Assembly: GCF_003425985.1 (NCBI RefSeq)
Contig: NZ_CP022985.1
Span: 3,084,001-3,148,000, forward strand
DNA: 64,000 bases
Direction: 5' to 3'
Origin: Mariniflexile sp. TRM1-10
GTDB lineage: Bacteria > Bacteroidota > Bacteroidia > Flavobacteriales > Flavobacteriaceae
The stretch's first letter is position 1; each line of letters opens with the position of its first letter. The notes below the pieces were generated by a model that was not told where the DNA came from, searched no databases, and saw only the letters and a list, made by a program, of their open reading frames with translations. The position numbers and the translations under genes were made by a program. Shown here in pieces: positions 1 through 7,618 of the stretch.

Positions 1-221
1 TCTTTCCAAAGTTTGGGGCTACCAAAACACCACATATGTTTGTACTGCAAAAAACAGAAAAAGGCAATGTTGTTAGGTATATAGGAGCTATTGATGATAA
101 TTATAAAGATGCATCGGCTGTGTCAACAAAGTATGTTGAAAAAGCAGTTGACGCTTTATTACAAGGAAAAGAGGTTGAGCAAACCGAAACGAAAGCGATA
201 GGCTGTTCTATTAAAGTATAA
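1..221 (+). CDS. Redoxin / thioredoxin-fold protein, C-terminal part
   Basis: The reading frame is open from base 3 with no start codon before an internal ATG at 36, so the window holds only the last 72 or so residues. The stretch FGATKTPHMFVL followed by IGAIDDN is typical of AhpC/TSA-like redoxins, where the cis-proline of the thioredoxin fold lies in the TP pair. The catalytic cysteines would be upstream, outside the window. The terminal GCSIKV is also common in this flavobacterial redoxin group. The family call is fairly secure; the substrate cannot be told. Confidence 0.75.
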   Translation, partial: FPKFGATKTPHMFVLQKTEKGNVVRYIGAIDDNYKDASAVSTKYVEKAVDALLQGKEVEQTETKAIGCSIKV

Positions 222-412
222 CGTTTTTATTAAATGGTATTGTTGTCCGATAAAACTTTTTAAATTCTCTGTAAACACAGTGATAATGGCTCTTTTAAAG
301 AGATTGTAGACATGCAAAGACATTTGAATAGCAATTTGTTGTCATTTAGTCTATTTTCTATATTCTTTTGGTAAAGTGGTCTTAAATCTTTAATCGAACA
401 CAAATGCTTAAA

Positions 413-446
413 AAAATCCAAGGTGTAATACTTTGGATTTTTTTTC
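413..446 (+). terminator. Probable intrinsic terminator
   Basis: ATCCAAGG and CTTTGGAT form an imperfect stem around an 7-nt loop, followed by a T-run. It lies about 190 bases after the redoxin stop, with no gene in between, and just before the rhodanese gene. Bases 222-412 hold nothing I recognise. Confidence 0.5.
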
Positions 447-498
447 GTCTATAAATTTTAGAAGTATTAAATTTGTATTATAAAATATATTAAAAACA

Positions 499-816
499 AT
501 GGAAGATTTATCACAAGAAGAATGGGCATCACGATTAGAGAATGACAAAAAAGCAGTCGTATTGGATGTAAGAACCGATGCCGAAGTAGCCGATGGTATT
601 ATACCAAATGCTATTCATATAGATATATATAAAGGTCAGGATTTTATAGATGAAATTGAAGCCTTAGATAAAGATAAAAACTATTATGTGTATTGCCGTT
701 CGGGAAATAGAAGTGGTCAAGCCTGTGCCATTATGGATCAGTTAGGTTTTGAAAATGCCTATAATCTAGAAGGAGGTATTTTAGAATGGGAAGGCGATTT
801 GGTAGCTATAGACTAA
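499..816 (+). CDS. Rhodanese-like domain protein
   Basis: A single-domain rhodanese of 105 residues. DVRTDAEV near residue 24 is the CH2A-type start motif, and CRSGNRSG around residue 66 is the active-site loop with the persulfide-carrying cysteine. GGILEWEG near the end is the usual closing motif. No signal peptide is visible, so it is probably cytoplasmic. Such proteins carry sulfane sulfur, but the acceptor is unknown. It seems to be a single-gene unit: a terminator-like hairpin precedes it and about 185 bases of non-coding DNA follow. Start ATG is clear. Confidence 0.88.
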   Translation: MEDLSQEEWASRLENDKKAVVLDVRTDAEVADGIIPNAIHIDIYKGQDFIDEIEALDKDKNYYVYCRSGNRSGQACAIMDQLGFENAYNLEGGILEWEGDLVAID

Positions 817-1000
817 ACAAATAATAGACGTTTTGTTATGTGATTTTTAACCGTTTTAACTTATAATTTGTTCTTTGAGCTTATTTTTGAGCACTTTACC
901 TTTTTTATTTTAAGCAGCAAGTTCTTTTTTATAATTTTGTAAGGAGTTAGGAGTTAGTGTCTTAACTTAAGGACCAATCATTAAATTAATCCAAGTTTAT

Positions 1001-1270
1001 ATGCAAAACGGTTACGTTATATTAGGAATTTTAGCATTGTTATTTATAAGTATGTACGGTTATGCTTATTATTCTGTTTCTTTAGAAAAAATAAGAGAGA
1101 GAAAGAAAAAGAAAAAGGATCTTGAAAAGGAAGAATTAAGACGTTTGGAAAGCAAAAGAAAGCAGGAGATTATTGATGAAAAAGTTAGAAAGTTTAACGA
1201 ACGAAAAGAGGAAATTCATCGTGAGTTAGTGCTTTTAGAAAAAATGAAAGAAAAGCAAAAAGTAGGTTAA
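1001..1270 (+). CDS. Small membrane-anchored coiled-coil protein
   Basis: An 89-residue protein. Residues 5-25 form one hydrophobic segment (VILGILALLFISMYGYAYY), followed by about 60 residues very rich in Lys, Glu and Arg without prolines, which should be a continuous helix or coiled coil. The topology predicted is N-terminal anchor with a charged tail. I do not recognise a family. A strong terminator follows the stop by about 20 bases, which supports a real gene. The 184 bases before it show only a short GGAGTTA direct repeat. Confidence 0.6.
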   Translation: MQNGYVILGILALLFISMYGYAYYSVSLEKIRERKKKKKDLEKEELRRLESKRKQEIIDEKVRKFNERKEEIHRELVLLEKMKEKQKVG

Positions 1271-1290
1271 ACTAAATTCATATATAAAAA

Positions 1291-1328
1291 AATCCATGCA
1301 GATAGTAATTTGCATGGATTTTTTGTTT
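1291..1328. terminator. Bidirectional intrinsic terminator
   Basis: AATCCATGCA and TGCATGGATT are perfect 10-bp arms around a 10-nt loop, with T-rich DNA on the right and A-rich on the left. It separates convergent genes ending at 1270 (+) and 1359 (-) and can serve both. Confidence 0.85.
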
Positions 1329-1358
1329 TCAATATTTTGATAGTTATAAGGACATTGA

Positions 1359-1673
1359 TTATTCATCAAAAATATTCATAGAAGCGCTAACCAAGCGCAT
1401 TGTTTCAATAGTAGGGACAAGTTCTAATTTGCTCTCATCTCTTTGTTTTTGAAACGATATAAATGAAGGGACTTCTAACAATTGTTTTTGAATGCCTTCA
1501 TTTTTATAATGGGACAGATGAACAAAGGTTTTACCGTCTTCACATGAATAAATTGTATACCGAAAATCGTTGGTATTCAATTTTTGAAAATCTTCCATAA
1601 ACAACTGAATGTTTTCCTTGTTTTTATTGACAAAATTAGGTTTTACGGTGTATGTTACTTTTACTATGATCAT
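1359..1673 (-). CDS. ABM-like small protein (putative quinol monooxygenase fold)
   Basis: A 104-residue protein starting MIIVKVTYTVKP. The short beta start, the FRYTIYSCEDGKTFVHLSHYKN stretch read in parts, and the length fit the dimeric alpha-beta barrel (antibiotic biosynthesis monooxygenase) superfamily. No cofactor motif is expected in that fold, so the activity is unknown. It follows the HMA-like gene at 1695-1913 by 21 bases on the same strand and is probably co-transcribed with it. Confidence 0.5.
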   Translation of the reverse strand: MIIVKVTYTVKPNFVNKNKENIQLFMEDFQKLNTNDFRYTIYSCEDGKTFVHLSHYKNEGIQKQLLEVPSFISFQKQRDESKLELVPTIETMRLVSASMNIFDE

Positions 1674-1694
1674 CTTTAATATTTTTAAATGAGT

Positions 1695-1913
1695 TCAATA
1701 TAACTCTTCACACAAAAAGCCTTGATTCATTAGAATGTTACGGACAGAATCACTTTTAACTGTATGGGTTTCGACTCGGAGGATGTTGTCGCAATCCTCC
1801 AAATCAAAATTCCAATAACCATTTTTACTAATCAAATTATTTAAAAAAGGTTGTACTGTCTTAATATGGCTTTTTTTAGAAATAGAAGTTTTAAATACTA
1901 AAACGGTTTTCAT
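1695..1913 (-). CDS. Small HMA-fold-like protein, paralogue of 4056-4310
   Basis: A 72-residue protein. The core FDLEDCDNILRVE is identical to the core of the 84-residue protein at 4056-4310, and both begin with a strand of type VFKTxI. The size and pattern resemble heavy-metal-associated (ferredoxin-like) domains, but the CxxC metal loop is absent. The Cys in EDCDN is shared. Function unknown; metal binding is only a guess. It leads a probable two-gene unit with the ABM-like gene. Confidence 0.6.
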   Translation of the reverse strand: MKTVLVFKTSISKKSHIKTVQPFLNNLISKNGYWNFDLEDCDNILRVETHTVKSDSVRNILMNQGFLCEELY

Positions 1914-2250
1914 CTGTTTATATTTATTGTTTTTTAGTTTAGTCCAATCTCAAATACTTCTGCATATAGCTTCGACAGGCTCAGTATGACAGACCGTGTT
2001 CGACAAAATCAATTTAAACCATATATTGTCAGACTGAGACCTTTGTTAAGTTTTTTAACTAGCGAATACGATGACGTAGTTTTTTATAAATTTAATTAGC
2101 TGTAAAACAGATGTTTACAAAATACGTCAATGGTAGCTTGTCGAAGTCCTTCTCTACATCTTCTTTATTTATTTGTACGGCTTCGACAAACCCATCCTGA
2201 CATCCGATTATATTTGGATTTTTGTCATGAACTAAATGTTTTTTATTTAA
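1914..2250. repeat. Non-coding gap with dispersed short repeats
   Basis: No gene is seen in these 337 bases. It contains several TTCGACA/TGTCGAA words of the widespread CTTCGACAGGCTCAGT type (near 1969, 2138 and 2181). It also holds, at 2197-2230, a copy of a direct repeat that returns at 4514-4546, sharing TATATTTGGATTTTTGTCAT. Both copies lie just past the stop of a minus-strand gene. Confidence 0.55.
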
Positions 2251-2748
2251 TTAACGTTCATAAAATGCTGGTGGTTCAATACCTAGAGAGCGTAAATAAA
2301 CATAGGCTTGTCCGCGATGATGAATTTCATTGTCAATAAAATAGAATATCGATGAATAAACTGTGCCTTCATATTGACCAAATATTTTAATGTTCTTTTG
2401 AAATTGTTCCCGTTTAATTTGAACCCAATAGGTGTTAATGTCGTTTGTTGCCTCGTCCCACAATTCAAGTATTTTGGCTTTTTTATTGCCATGCTCAAAG
2501 TGTTCATTAAGAGGCGATGATATTCCAGTTGCAATTTCTTTAATACCAGGCCCGGCAATACCAAGCAATTCCATGACCATTTCAGAAAAAGGACGCATCC
2601 CACCAATGGTATGGTTAAAAAAAGCTTCCTCAGGAAAAGCTTCAATAACCCTGCGGGTTAAAGCTCTATGGCCTTGCCAATGATTTATTAAATCTGTTGG
2701 TGTGATAACATCGTGCTTTTTTGTGTTTTCGTTAAATGTGGTTTCCAT
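2251..2748 (-). CDS. DinB-family four-helix protein
   Basis: A 165-residue DinB/YfiT-like protein. The metal-site histidines expected of the family can be placed at WQGHR near residue 28 and in EIHHRGQAYVYLR near residue 141, the classic closing H-H-RGQ motif. The family includes thiol S-transferases such as bacillithiol transferases, as well as proteins of unknown role. It is divergent from a YafY/WYL regulator across 325 bases that hold two matching operator-like palindromes, so it is probably that regulator's target. ATG start is well supported. Confidence 0.85.
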   Translation of the reverse strand: METTFNENTKKHDVITPTDLINHWQGHRALTRRVIEAFPEEAFFNHTIGGMRPFSEMVMELLGIAGPGIKEIATGISSPLNEHFEHGNKKAKILELWDEATNDINTYWVQIKREQFQKNIKIFGQYEGTVYSSIFYFIDNEIHHRGQAYVYLRSLGIEPPAFYER

Positions 2749-2802
2749 AAGTGTTGTTTTTTTTATGATTTTTATTTCTAAACCAAAATTAAAGAGGGGG
2801 TG

Positions 2803-2818
2803 TGACAGCCTTTTGTCA
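2803..2818. promoter_or_regulatory. Operator-like palindrome, copy 1
   Basis: TGACA-N6-TGTCA, 55 bases upstream of the DinB start. Together with flanks it matches copy 2 in inverted orientation (CTGACAAAnGGnTGTCA). It is probably a binding site for the adjacent YafY-type regulator. Confidence 0.6.
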
Positions 2819-2931
2819 GTAGTGAAAAATAATTTTCAATTTTATTTTTAAACTGTTATCAATAAGTTGGTTATGATATAAAAATATTTTAGGGGGATAA
2901 ATCAACTTTTCAAAAAAAATAGATTTATTGC

Positions 2932-2947
2932 TGACAAAGGGTTGTCA
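2932..2947. promoter_or_regulatory. Operator-like palindrome, copy 2
   Basis: TGACA-N6-TGTCA with the same arm sequence and spacing as copy 1, 129 bases away. It lies just upstream of a TACTTTG -7-like element at 2960-2966, where binding would touch the regulator's own promoter. Confidence 0.6.
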
Positions 2948-3073
2948 TAATTGGTACGTTACTTTGTATTGTGATTATGATATTAATGCTGAATTGCTAT
3001 GGATAAAATGAAGCCTTATTTTGGTTTATACTTTCATTTGAAGTCCTATCTTTGGGAAATATGTTATGCCATT

Positions 3074-4030
3074 ATGAGTTTAGATTCTGTAAAACGTTTT
3101 GACCGTATTTTAGCCATTCTTGTGCAATTACAGTCTAAACGCATTGTTAAGGCCCAGGAACTAGCAGACCGATTTCAGGTAAGTTTGCGCACTATTTATA
3201 GAGATGTAAGAACACTGGAAGCATCAGGTGTACCTATAGTGAGTGAAGCTGGGGTTGGTTATTCCATTATGGAAGGCTATAGATTGCCTCCCGTTATGTT
3301 TACACGTGAAGAAGCAGGGAGTTTTGTTGCGGCAGAAAAGTTTATGCAAAAGTTTGTTGATAAATCTTTAGGGAGTTATCATGAGTCAGCTATGTACAAA
3401 ATTAAGTCGGTGTTACGAGGACGCGAAAAAGATTGGATTTCAGCATTGGAATCGCAAATAATGGTTGATCCTTCCCAAGAACTTTTCAATAAAAATTTAC
3501 CAAACGCATTAGAGATTCTTTTTGAGAGTATTGCCGAGAAGAAGCAAGTATTTTTAAAATACTATGCTTTAAATAGCGAAATACCTTCTGAAAGACATAT
3601 AGAACCAGTTGGTGTGTTTCATGAAAATGGATTTTGGTATGTATTGGGGTATTGTCATATTAGAAACGATTACAGGCAATTTAGAACTGATAGAATGTTG
3701 CTAATAAACAGAACGCAGCTTCCATTTACGATAGAACACGGAACGATAGATGAGCATCGACAAAAAAATGAAGCAGTTCAAAAAACTAAAGTTATAATTT
3801 TAGTCGATAAAAGTGTGGCACGTTATATAAATAGCGGAAGAAAACATTATGGCTTTGTTTCTGAAACAGTAAAAGGTGATTATGTTGAAATGACTTTTAT
3901 GACGACCGATTTGGAAAACGGATTCCCTAGATGGTATCTTATGTTTTGTGATTATGCTAAAATTATAGAACCCGAAACTTTAAAACATCGTATTAAGGAC
4001 ATACTGAAAAAGGCAGAATCTAGTTTATAG
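3074..4030 (+). CDS. YafY-family HTH/WYL transcriptional regulator
   Basis: The open frame reaches back to 2999, but the ATG at 3074 gives the usual family start MSLDSVKRFDRILAIL, so I use it. That leaves 318 residues. Residues 5-60 form a DeoR/HTH_11-type winged helix (ELADRFQVSLRTIYRDV with the recognition helix). The C-terminal half is a WYL-type ligand-binding domain: HIEPVGVFHENGFWYVLGYC, then FRTDRM. It probably represses itself and the divergent DinB gene through the paired TGACA-N6-TGTCA sites. The ligand is unknown. Confidence 0.88.
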   Translation: MSLDSVKRFDRILAILVQLQSKRIVKAQELADRFQVSLRTIYRDVRTLEASGVPIVSEAGVGYSIMEGYRLPPVMFTREEAGSFVAAEKFMQKFVDKSLGSYHESAMYKIKSVLRGREKDWISALESQIMVDPSQELFNKNLPNALEILFESIAEKKQVFLKYYALNSEIPSERHIEPVGVFHENGFWYVLGYCHIRNDYRQFRTDRMLLINRTQLPFTIEHGTIDEHRQKNEAVQKTKVIILVDKSVARYINSGRKHYGFVSETVKGDYVEMTFMTTDLENGFPRWYLMFCDYAKIIEPETLKHRIKDILKKAESSL

Positions 4031-4055
4031 CTGAAAATGTTTTTAAGATTCAAAA

Positions 4056-4310
4056 TCAAATTTCAGATTTATTTTGAGTTGTCATTGAAAGGTCATCTTT
4101 TAGAGGTTCTATATAAAAACCATCGTCACTAATTATTTGGACAAGAACCTCATGGTCAATTTGGCCTGTAGTGCTTTCAACTCGCAAAATATTATCACAA
4201 TCTTCAAGGTCGAAATTGATTTTATAACCGGAAAATTTTTGTTGTAGTTTTTCGATTATTTGTTCTGCTTTCTTTTGTTTAGTGATATTGGTTTTAAATA
4301 CTTCTACCAT
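4056..4310 (-). CDS. HMA-fold-like protein, paralogue of 1695-1913
   Basis: An 84-residue protein sharing FDLEDCDNILRVE with the protein at 1695-1913 and the same overall strand-helix order. As there, no CxxC loop is present. It converges on the YafY-type regulator, 25 bases from its stop. The C-terminal 15 residues are polar and look disordered. Function unknown; the two paralogues bracket the DinB/YafY pair. Confidence 0.6.
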   Translation of the reverse strand: MVEVFKTNITKQKKAEQIIEKLQQKFSGYKINFDLEDCDNILRVESTTGQIDHEVLVQIISDDGFYIEPLKDDLSMTTQNKSEI

Positions 4311-4417
4311 TTTAGAAATAGTTTTGATTAATTTATCTATGAAAATATTAATACGATGCTAAAAATTGGATTTAGTTGCGTCTGTATTCTTCTTTTTTTA
4401 GTACATGACAAAAATTG

Positions 4418-4546
4418 AAGTGTGTCCCATAGAGACTTTCGGCTATGTTCAGATAAACTAAAGTCGAAATGCGATTAAAACCGATATTTTCAATGTCTTT
4501 GACTGCGCTCAGACCGACATCTGGATATATTTGGATTTTTGTCATG
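4418..4546. repeat. Dispersed repeat fragments with direct repeat copy 2
   Basis: Contains CTGCGCTCAGACCGACATC-like words and the segment 4514-4546 that repeats 2197-2230. It ends three bases before the stop of the SRPBCC gene. The rest of 4311-4548 has no gene. Confidence 0.5.
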
Positions 4547-4548
4547 TA

Positions 4549-4986
4549 TTAAACTTCTTTTTCTAAAAAATCTTTCAAAGCTGTGTGTATTAAATAGGTC
4601 CAGCCATTTATAAAATTCTCTCTTGCAAAATCTGGATTATTTGCTGGGAAAGTATCTAATCCTATATGTGTTAACCTTAATTTTGTTTTGTTTGTGCCTT
4701 CGTCAAAAAGTTCAAATGTTACTGTAGAATAGCCTTCATGTCCGTGGTAAGTCCAGCTATGTTTTAATTTTTTTAAAGGTTCAATTTCTAAAATTTTACA
4801 GATATGAAGATATTGTTCGCCTTTTAAACCTTGACCATAGAACTGAAATTCAAAGCCGTCTTCAGCTTTAAAATCATTCAATTCGAAGTACCATTGTTTC
4901 ATTAAATCCTTTTCGGTTATAGCTTTCCATACAAGTTGTATGGGTGCATTAAAAACCTTTTCAATTTCAACTATTTTTTCTTCCAT
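4549..4986 (-). CDS. SRPBCC-domain protein (AHSA1-like), third of the operon
   Basis: A 145-residue START-like (SRPBCC) protein. It opens with the standard IEKVFNAPIQLVWKAITE and ends with GWTYLIHTALKDFLEKE, as AHSA1/CalC relatives do. The fold makes a hydrophobic pocket; the ligand is unknown. It is the last gene of the run ArsR, SRPBCC, SRPBCC, DoxX-like, SRPBCC, separated from the DoxX-like gene by 78 bases, so it may be read through or have its own promoter. Confidence 0.85.
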   Translation of the reverse strand: MEEKIVEIEKVFNAPIQLVWKAITEKDLMKQWYFELNDFKAEDGFEFQFYGQGLKGEQYLHICKILEIEPLKKLKHSWTYHGHEGYSTVTFELFDEGTNKTKLRLTHIGLDTFPANNPDFARENFINGWTYLIHTALKDFLEKEV

Positions 4987-5064
4987 AATGAATGCTTCTT
5001 AATTGTTCGTTTGCTTCTTGATATTTTTTCAACTAATAATCTTAGTGTTCATGATTAATGAATC

Positions 5065-5454
5065 TTAATTTGACAAAAGTGCTTTTAGGTTTTTGTTTCG
5101 TAGCAAAATACTTAACCATAAAACGATTCCAAAAATTACTGGAAAAATGATATTAAACATGGGGTCTTTATGGATAACATGGGTTGCTACCGCACCACCT
5201 AACCACCCTGTTAAAATAATGGCACCGTAGATGACTGTTTTCGGAAAGGCATATAATAAGGTGCCTATAAGTAATACGATGCCTAAATAAAAGACAGATT
5301 CTTTTGGATATCCCATAGCTGTTGCACCTGTTAGAGCTTCTTCAGTTTGTAATAGATTCATAACAGCTCCCATTAAAAACATAAGAACTACAAGACCTTG
5401 TAGAATGTAAGACGCCCATAATTGTATTTTTGATACTTTTTTTGTTGTTTCCAT
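5065..5454 (-). CDS. DoxX-like four-helix membrane protein
   Basis: A 129-residue inner-membrane protein with four hydrophobic helices, around residues 13-32, 52-70, 74-91 and 100-118. The AMGYPKESVFYLGIVLLIGT pattern after the first loop is typical of DoxX-like proteins in flavobacterial SRPBCC operons. DoxX proteins are linked to respiratory or redox functions, but this subgroup is uncharacterised. It starts 12 bases after the upstream SRPBCC gene ends. Confidence 0.8.
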   Translation of the reverse strand: METTKKVSKIQLWASYILQGLVVLMFLMGAVMNLLQTEEALTGATAMGYPKESVFYLGIVLLIGTLLYAFPKTVIYGAIILTGWLGGAVATHVIHKDPMFNIIFPVIFGIVLWLSILLRNKNLKALLSN

Positions 5455-5466
5455 TTTTCGTTGATT

Positions 5467-5967
5467 TTAGTTATTGGATTGTTGCTTTAAGTAGTCATCT
5501 AAATTTTCAAGAGCAGCTGTAAACCCTTCTTTGAAGCCCATATTGATAATTTTCTGAATATCTTCAACTTTATCAAATGATATTTCTATTTTCACATGGG
5601 TGGTGTTTTCTTTAGATTCAAACTGATTGTTCCAATGCATACTCGGATGTTCGGTATTAGGCACGCCTTCTTCATTACAAAAGGCATCTTGAACTGTGAA
5701 ATAGTGATGTTTTGAAATTTTTAAGTAATCCGCTCGACACCAATGTTTATCACCTTCGGGACTAAGCATATAATATAAACAATGGCCACCTTCTTTAAAA
5801 TCCATAAATTTTATAACGGTCTTATAAGGCTTTGGTGCCCACCATTGTTCTAACAATTTAGGTTCTGTCCATGTGCTCCAAACTAATTCTAAAGGCGCAT
5901 TGAATGTACGGGTTACATGAAGTTTTTTGTTTTCTAAGTCTTTGGTAAAATTTGTTAGGTTTTTCAT
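5467..5967 (-). CDS. SRPBCC-domain protein (AHSA1-like), second of the operon
   Basis: A 166-residue START-like protein: KLHVTRTFNAPLELVWSTWTEP is followed by LLEQWWAPKPY, the usual N-terminal strand-helix of the AHSA1 group. GFKEGFTAALENLDDYL forms the last helix. It overlaps the preceding gene by four bases (ATGA type), which indicates translational coupling. Three SRPBCC proteins in one operon, all divergent in sequence, suggest separate small-molecule specificities. Confidence 0.85.
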   Translation of the reverse strand: MKNLTNFTKDLENKKLHVTRTFNAPLELVWSTWTEPKLLEQWWAPKPYKTVIKFMDFKEGGHCLYYMLSPEGDKHWCRADYLKISKHHYFTVQDAFCNEEGVPNTEHPSMHWNNQFESKENTTHVKIEISFDKVEDIQKIINMGFKEGFTAALENLDDYLKQQSNN

Positions 5968-6404
5968 TTTTTACTTTTTAGATAATTAGACAATTTTTCT
6001 AAGTTTTGTTTTAATCCTTCATCAGCTTTATGTGCTTTTATGACCGTTTCAAGCATTTCTGGTGTATCGAAAAGCATACGCCAATCTATTTGGGTGTCTT
6101 GGCCTTTGGCTGTAAAAAGAACTGTAGTAATAAAATGTGGATTGAAATGTTCAAACGCAATTTTTTTAAGAGGAATAATTTCCTTGTATATACTTCTGTT
6201 TGGATAGTTTGTGCCATCTGGTCCGTGCATGGTTAGTTTCCATTCGCCACCTTCTTGAAAATCCATTTTGTGAATGGTAGTGGTAAATCCATTGGGTCCC
6301 CACCATTTTACAAGGTGTTCTGGTTTTGTCCAAGCTTCCCAAACCAATTCAATAGGCGCTTTAAATATGCGAGCCATTTTCAGTTGTCTGCCTTCTAATT
6401 CCAT
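5964..6404 (-). CDS. SRPBCC-domain protein (AHSA1-like), first of the operon
   Basis: A 146-residue START-like protein with RIFKAPIELVWEAWTKPEHL and VKWWGPNGF, the standard AHSA1-group signature. DGTNYPNRSIYKEI is also typical. It begins 15 bases after the ArsR regulator stops and overlaps the next SRPBCC gene by four bases. ArsR regulators paired with SRPBCC proteins are common, and the pair is thought to sense or handle a small hydrophobic compound. Confidence 0.87.
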   Translation of the reverse strand: MELEGRQLKMARIFKAPIELVWEAWTKPEHLVKWWGPNGFTTTIHKMDFQEGGEWKLTMHGPDGTNYPNRSIYKEIIPLKKIAFEHFNPHFITTVLFTAKGQDTQIDWRMLFDTPEMLETVIKAHKADEGLKQNLEKLSNYLKSKK

Positions 6405-6419
6405 TTTAATAACTGTTGA

Positions 6420-6743
6420 TTACTTTTCGTTTTTCGATTGCATTTTTATTAAGAGTTGGTCTAATTGGTCAAAACGTTGTTCCCACATTTTTCTGAAAGG
6501 TGCTAGCCATTCTTCAACTTCATTTAAAGAATCCAATTTAGCTTCGCAATAACGTTCCCTTCCTTGCTTTTCCACACTAATTAAACCACATTCTATTAAT
6601 ATTTTCATGTGTTTTGAAATAGCAGGTTGACTCATTTTAAAATTTTCCGTTACACTTGTTAGGTTCATCGGGTTGTTTGCTAGAAGTCCAATGATTTCTC
6701 TTCTCGTAGGATCTGCAATGGCTTGAAATACATCTCTTCTCAT
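6420..6743 (-). CDS. ArsR-family winged-helix repressor
   Basis: A 107-residue ArsR/SmtB-like regulator. It starts MRRDVFQAIADPTRREII and contains the recognition helix in MSQPAISKHMKILIECGLI. No CxC-type metal-binding motif of classical metal sensors is present, in line with the SRPBCC-linked subgroup. It is the first gene of the operon and is probably autoregulated through two ATAAC-N6-GTTAT sites at 6756-6797. Confidence 0.9.
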   Translation of the reverse strand: MRRDVFQAIADPTRREIIGLLANNPMNLTSVTENFKMSQPAISKHMKILIECGLISVEKQGRERYCEAKLDSLNEVEEWLAPFRKMWEQRFDQLDQLLIKMQSKNEK

Positions 6744-6755
6744 AATCTATCATAT

Positions 6756-6797
6756 ATAACTGTTCGGTTATAAAATTATGTATAACCGATTAGTTAT
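6756..6797. promoter_or_regulatory. Paired ArsR operator-like sites
   Basis: Two ATAAC-N6-GTTAT palindromes at 6756-6771 and 6782-6797, 26 bases apart start to start, so on nearly the same face of the helix. The first begins 12 bases from the arsR start. On the minus strand a TTTG at about 6803 stands upstream of the pair, so both sites fall within or just after the promoter. Confidence 0.65.
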
Positions 6798-6872
6798 GCA
6801 AATAAAATTTCAATTATTTTAAAAATAGATAGGGTTGTACATAAGTTAAATCGAAAATTATTAAAATATATG

Positions 6873-6896
6873 AACCGTTCAATTACTTGAGCGGTT
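6873..6896 (+). terminator. Orphan terminator-like hairpin
   Basis: AACCGTTCAA and TTGAGCGGTT pair with one G-U wobble around a 4-nt loop, followed by TTTTAT. It lies between two divergent genes, where no transcript is expected to end. It may be a leader attenuator or a relic. Nothing else is seen in 6798-7045. Confidence 0.45.
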
Positions 6897-7045
6897 TTAT
6901 ATTTTAGACAGAACCTAAAGACACCTTTAATATTTTTCCATATTAATAATAACAGGATGCTTTTTTCAAGGAAAACTCATTAATTATTCTTAATTTAATT
7001 ATATACGATCATTATTTGGTTATAAAAGCCATTTGCAATAATTTT

Positions 7046-7477
7046 ATGCCCGAAATGAACAAAATCTTCAATAAATATTTATTATTTTTTGGTATAGCAC
7101 TGATTACATGTGCTATAAGCCTTAATGCAAATTCAATAATTGAAGGCAATTATTTAAACTTTATTGAAGAAATAGGAGCTACTACAAATATAGCTTCTAT
7201 CGATACCCATTTAAATAGCTTCTCTTTTAATTCTTCTAGACAAGAAAATAAAAGGAAATTTCCTTTTGAAACTGCTGAAATTCAAGAAATAGAAAACGAA
7301 GAATCGTCTGGTGAAGATAATTTTTTGTCTTTTGACTCTTATTCAACCACCTTTTTAAATGCACAATTATTTAATGAATTGTCATTTCAACTACACAAGG
7401 GTTCCCATCGTTATAAAAACTATTTTGACAAGTCTACAACAAAACTTCATGTAAGACTTCAAGTATTTATTATCTGA
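7046..7477 (+). CDS. Small secreted or anchored protein preceding the RND operon
   Basis: The frame opens at a TTG at 7016, but ATG at 7046 or 7055 directly precedes the signal-like segment IFNKYLLFFGIALITCAISLNAN, so I choose 7046. After the hydrophobic segment come about 110 polar residues with an acidic block (IENEESSGED). I know of no domain here. It sits 141 bases before the RND adaptor gene on the same strand and may belong to the same transcript. It could be an efflux-associated small protein; no function is assigned. Confidence 0.5.
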   Translation: MPEMNKIFNKYLLFFGIALITCAISLNANSIIEGNYLNFIEEIGATTNIASIDTHLNSFSFNSSRQENKRKFPFETAEIQEIENEESSGEDNFLSFDSYSTTFLNAQLFNELSFQLHKGSHRYKNYFDKSTTKLHVRLQVFII

Positions 7478-7618
7478 TAATACATCATCTTGTAAACCAT
7501 CATTTTTAGTTTACCTTTTTTTACTCAAATCTTAATTTAATTAACTGGCTGGTCATATAAAACTAGTATGGCTGCTATATATTCAATTTAACTCCAAATT
7601 ATTTTAAACAAAATTTTT

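Noticed and set aside
2130..2339. 69-codon plus-strand frame overlapping the DinB end
   Set aside because: Lies over dispersed repeats and antisense to DinB with no supporting start or family signal.
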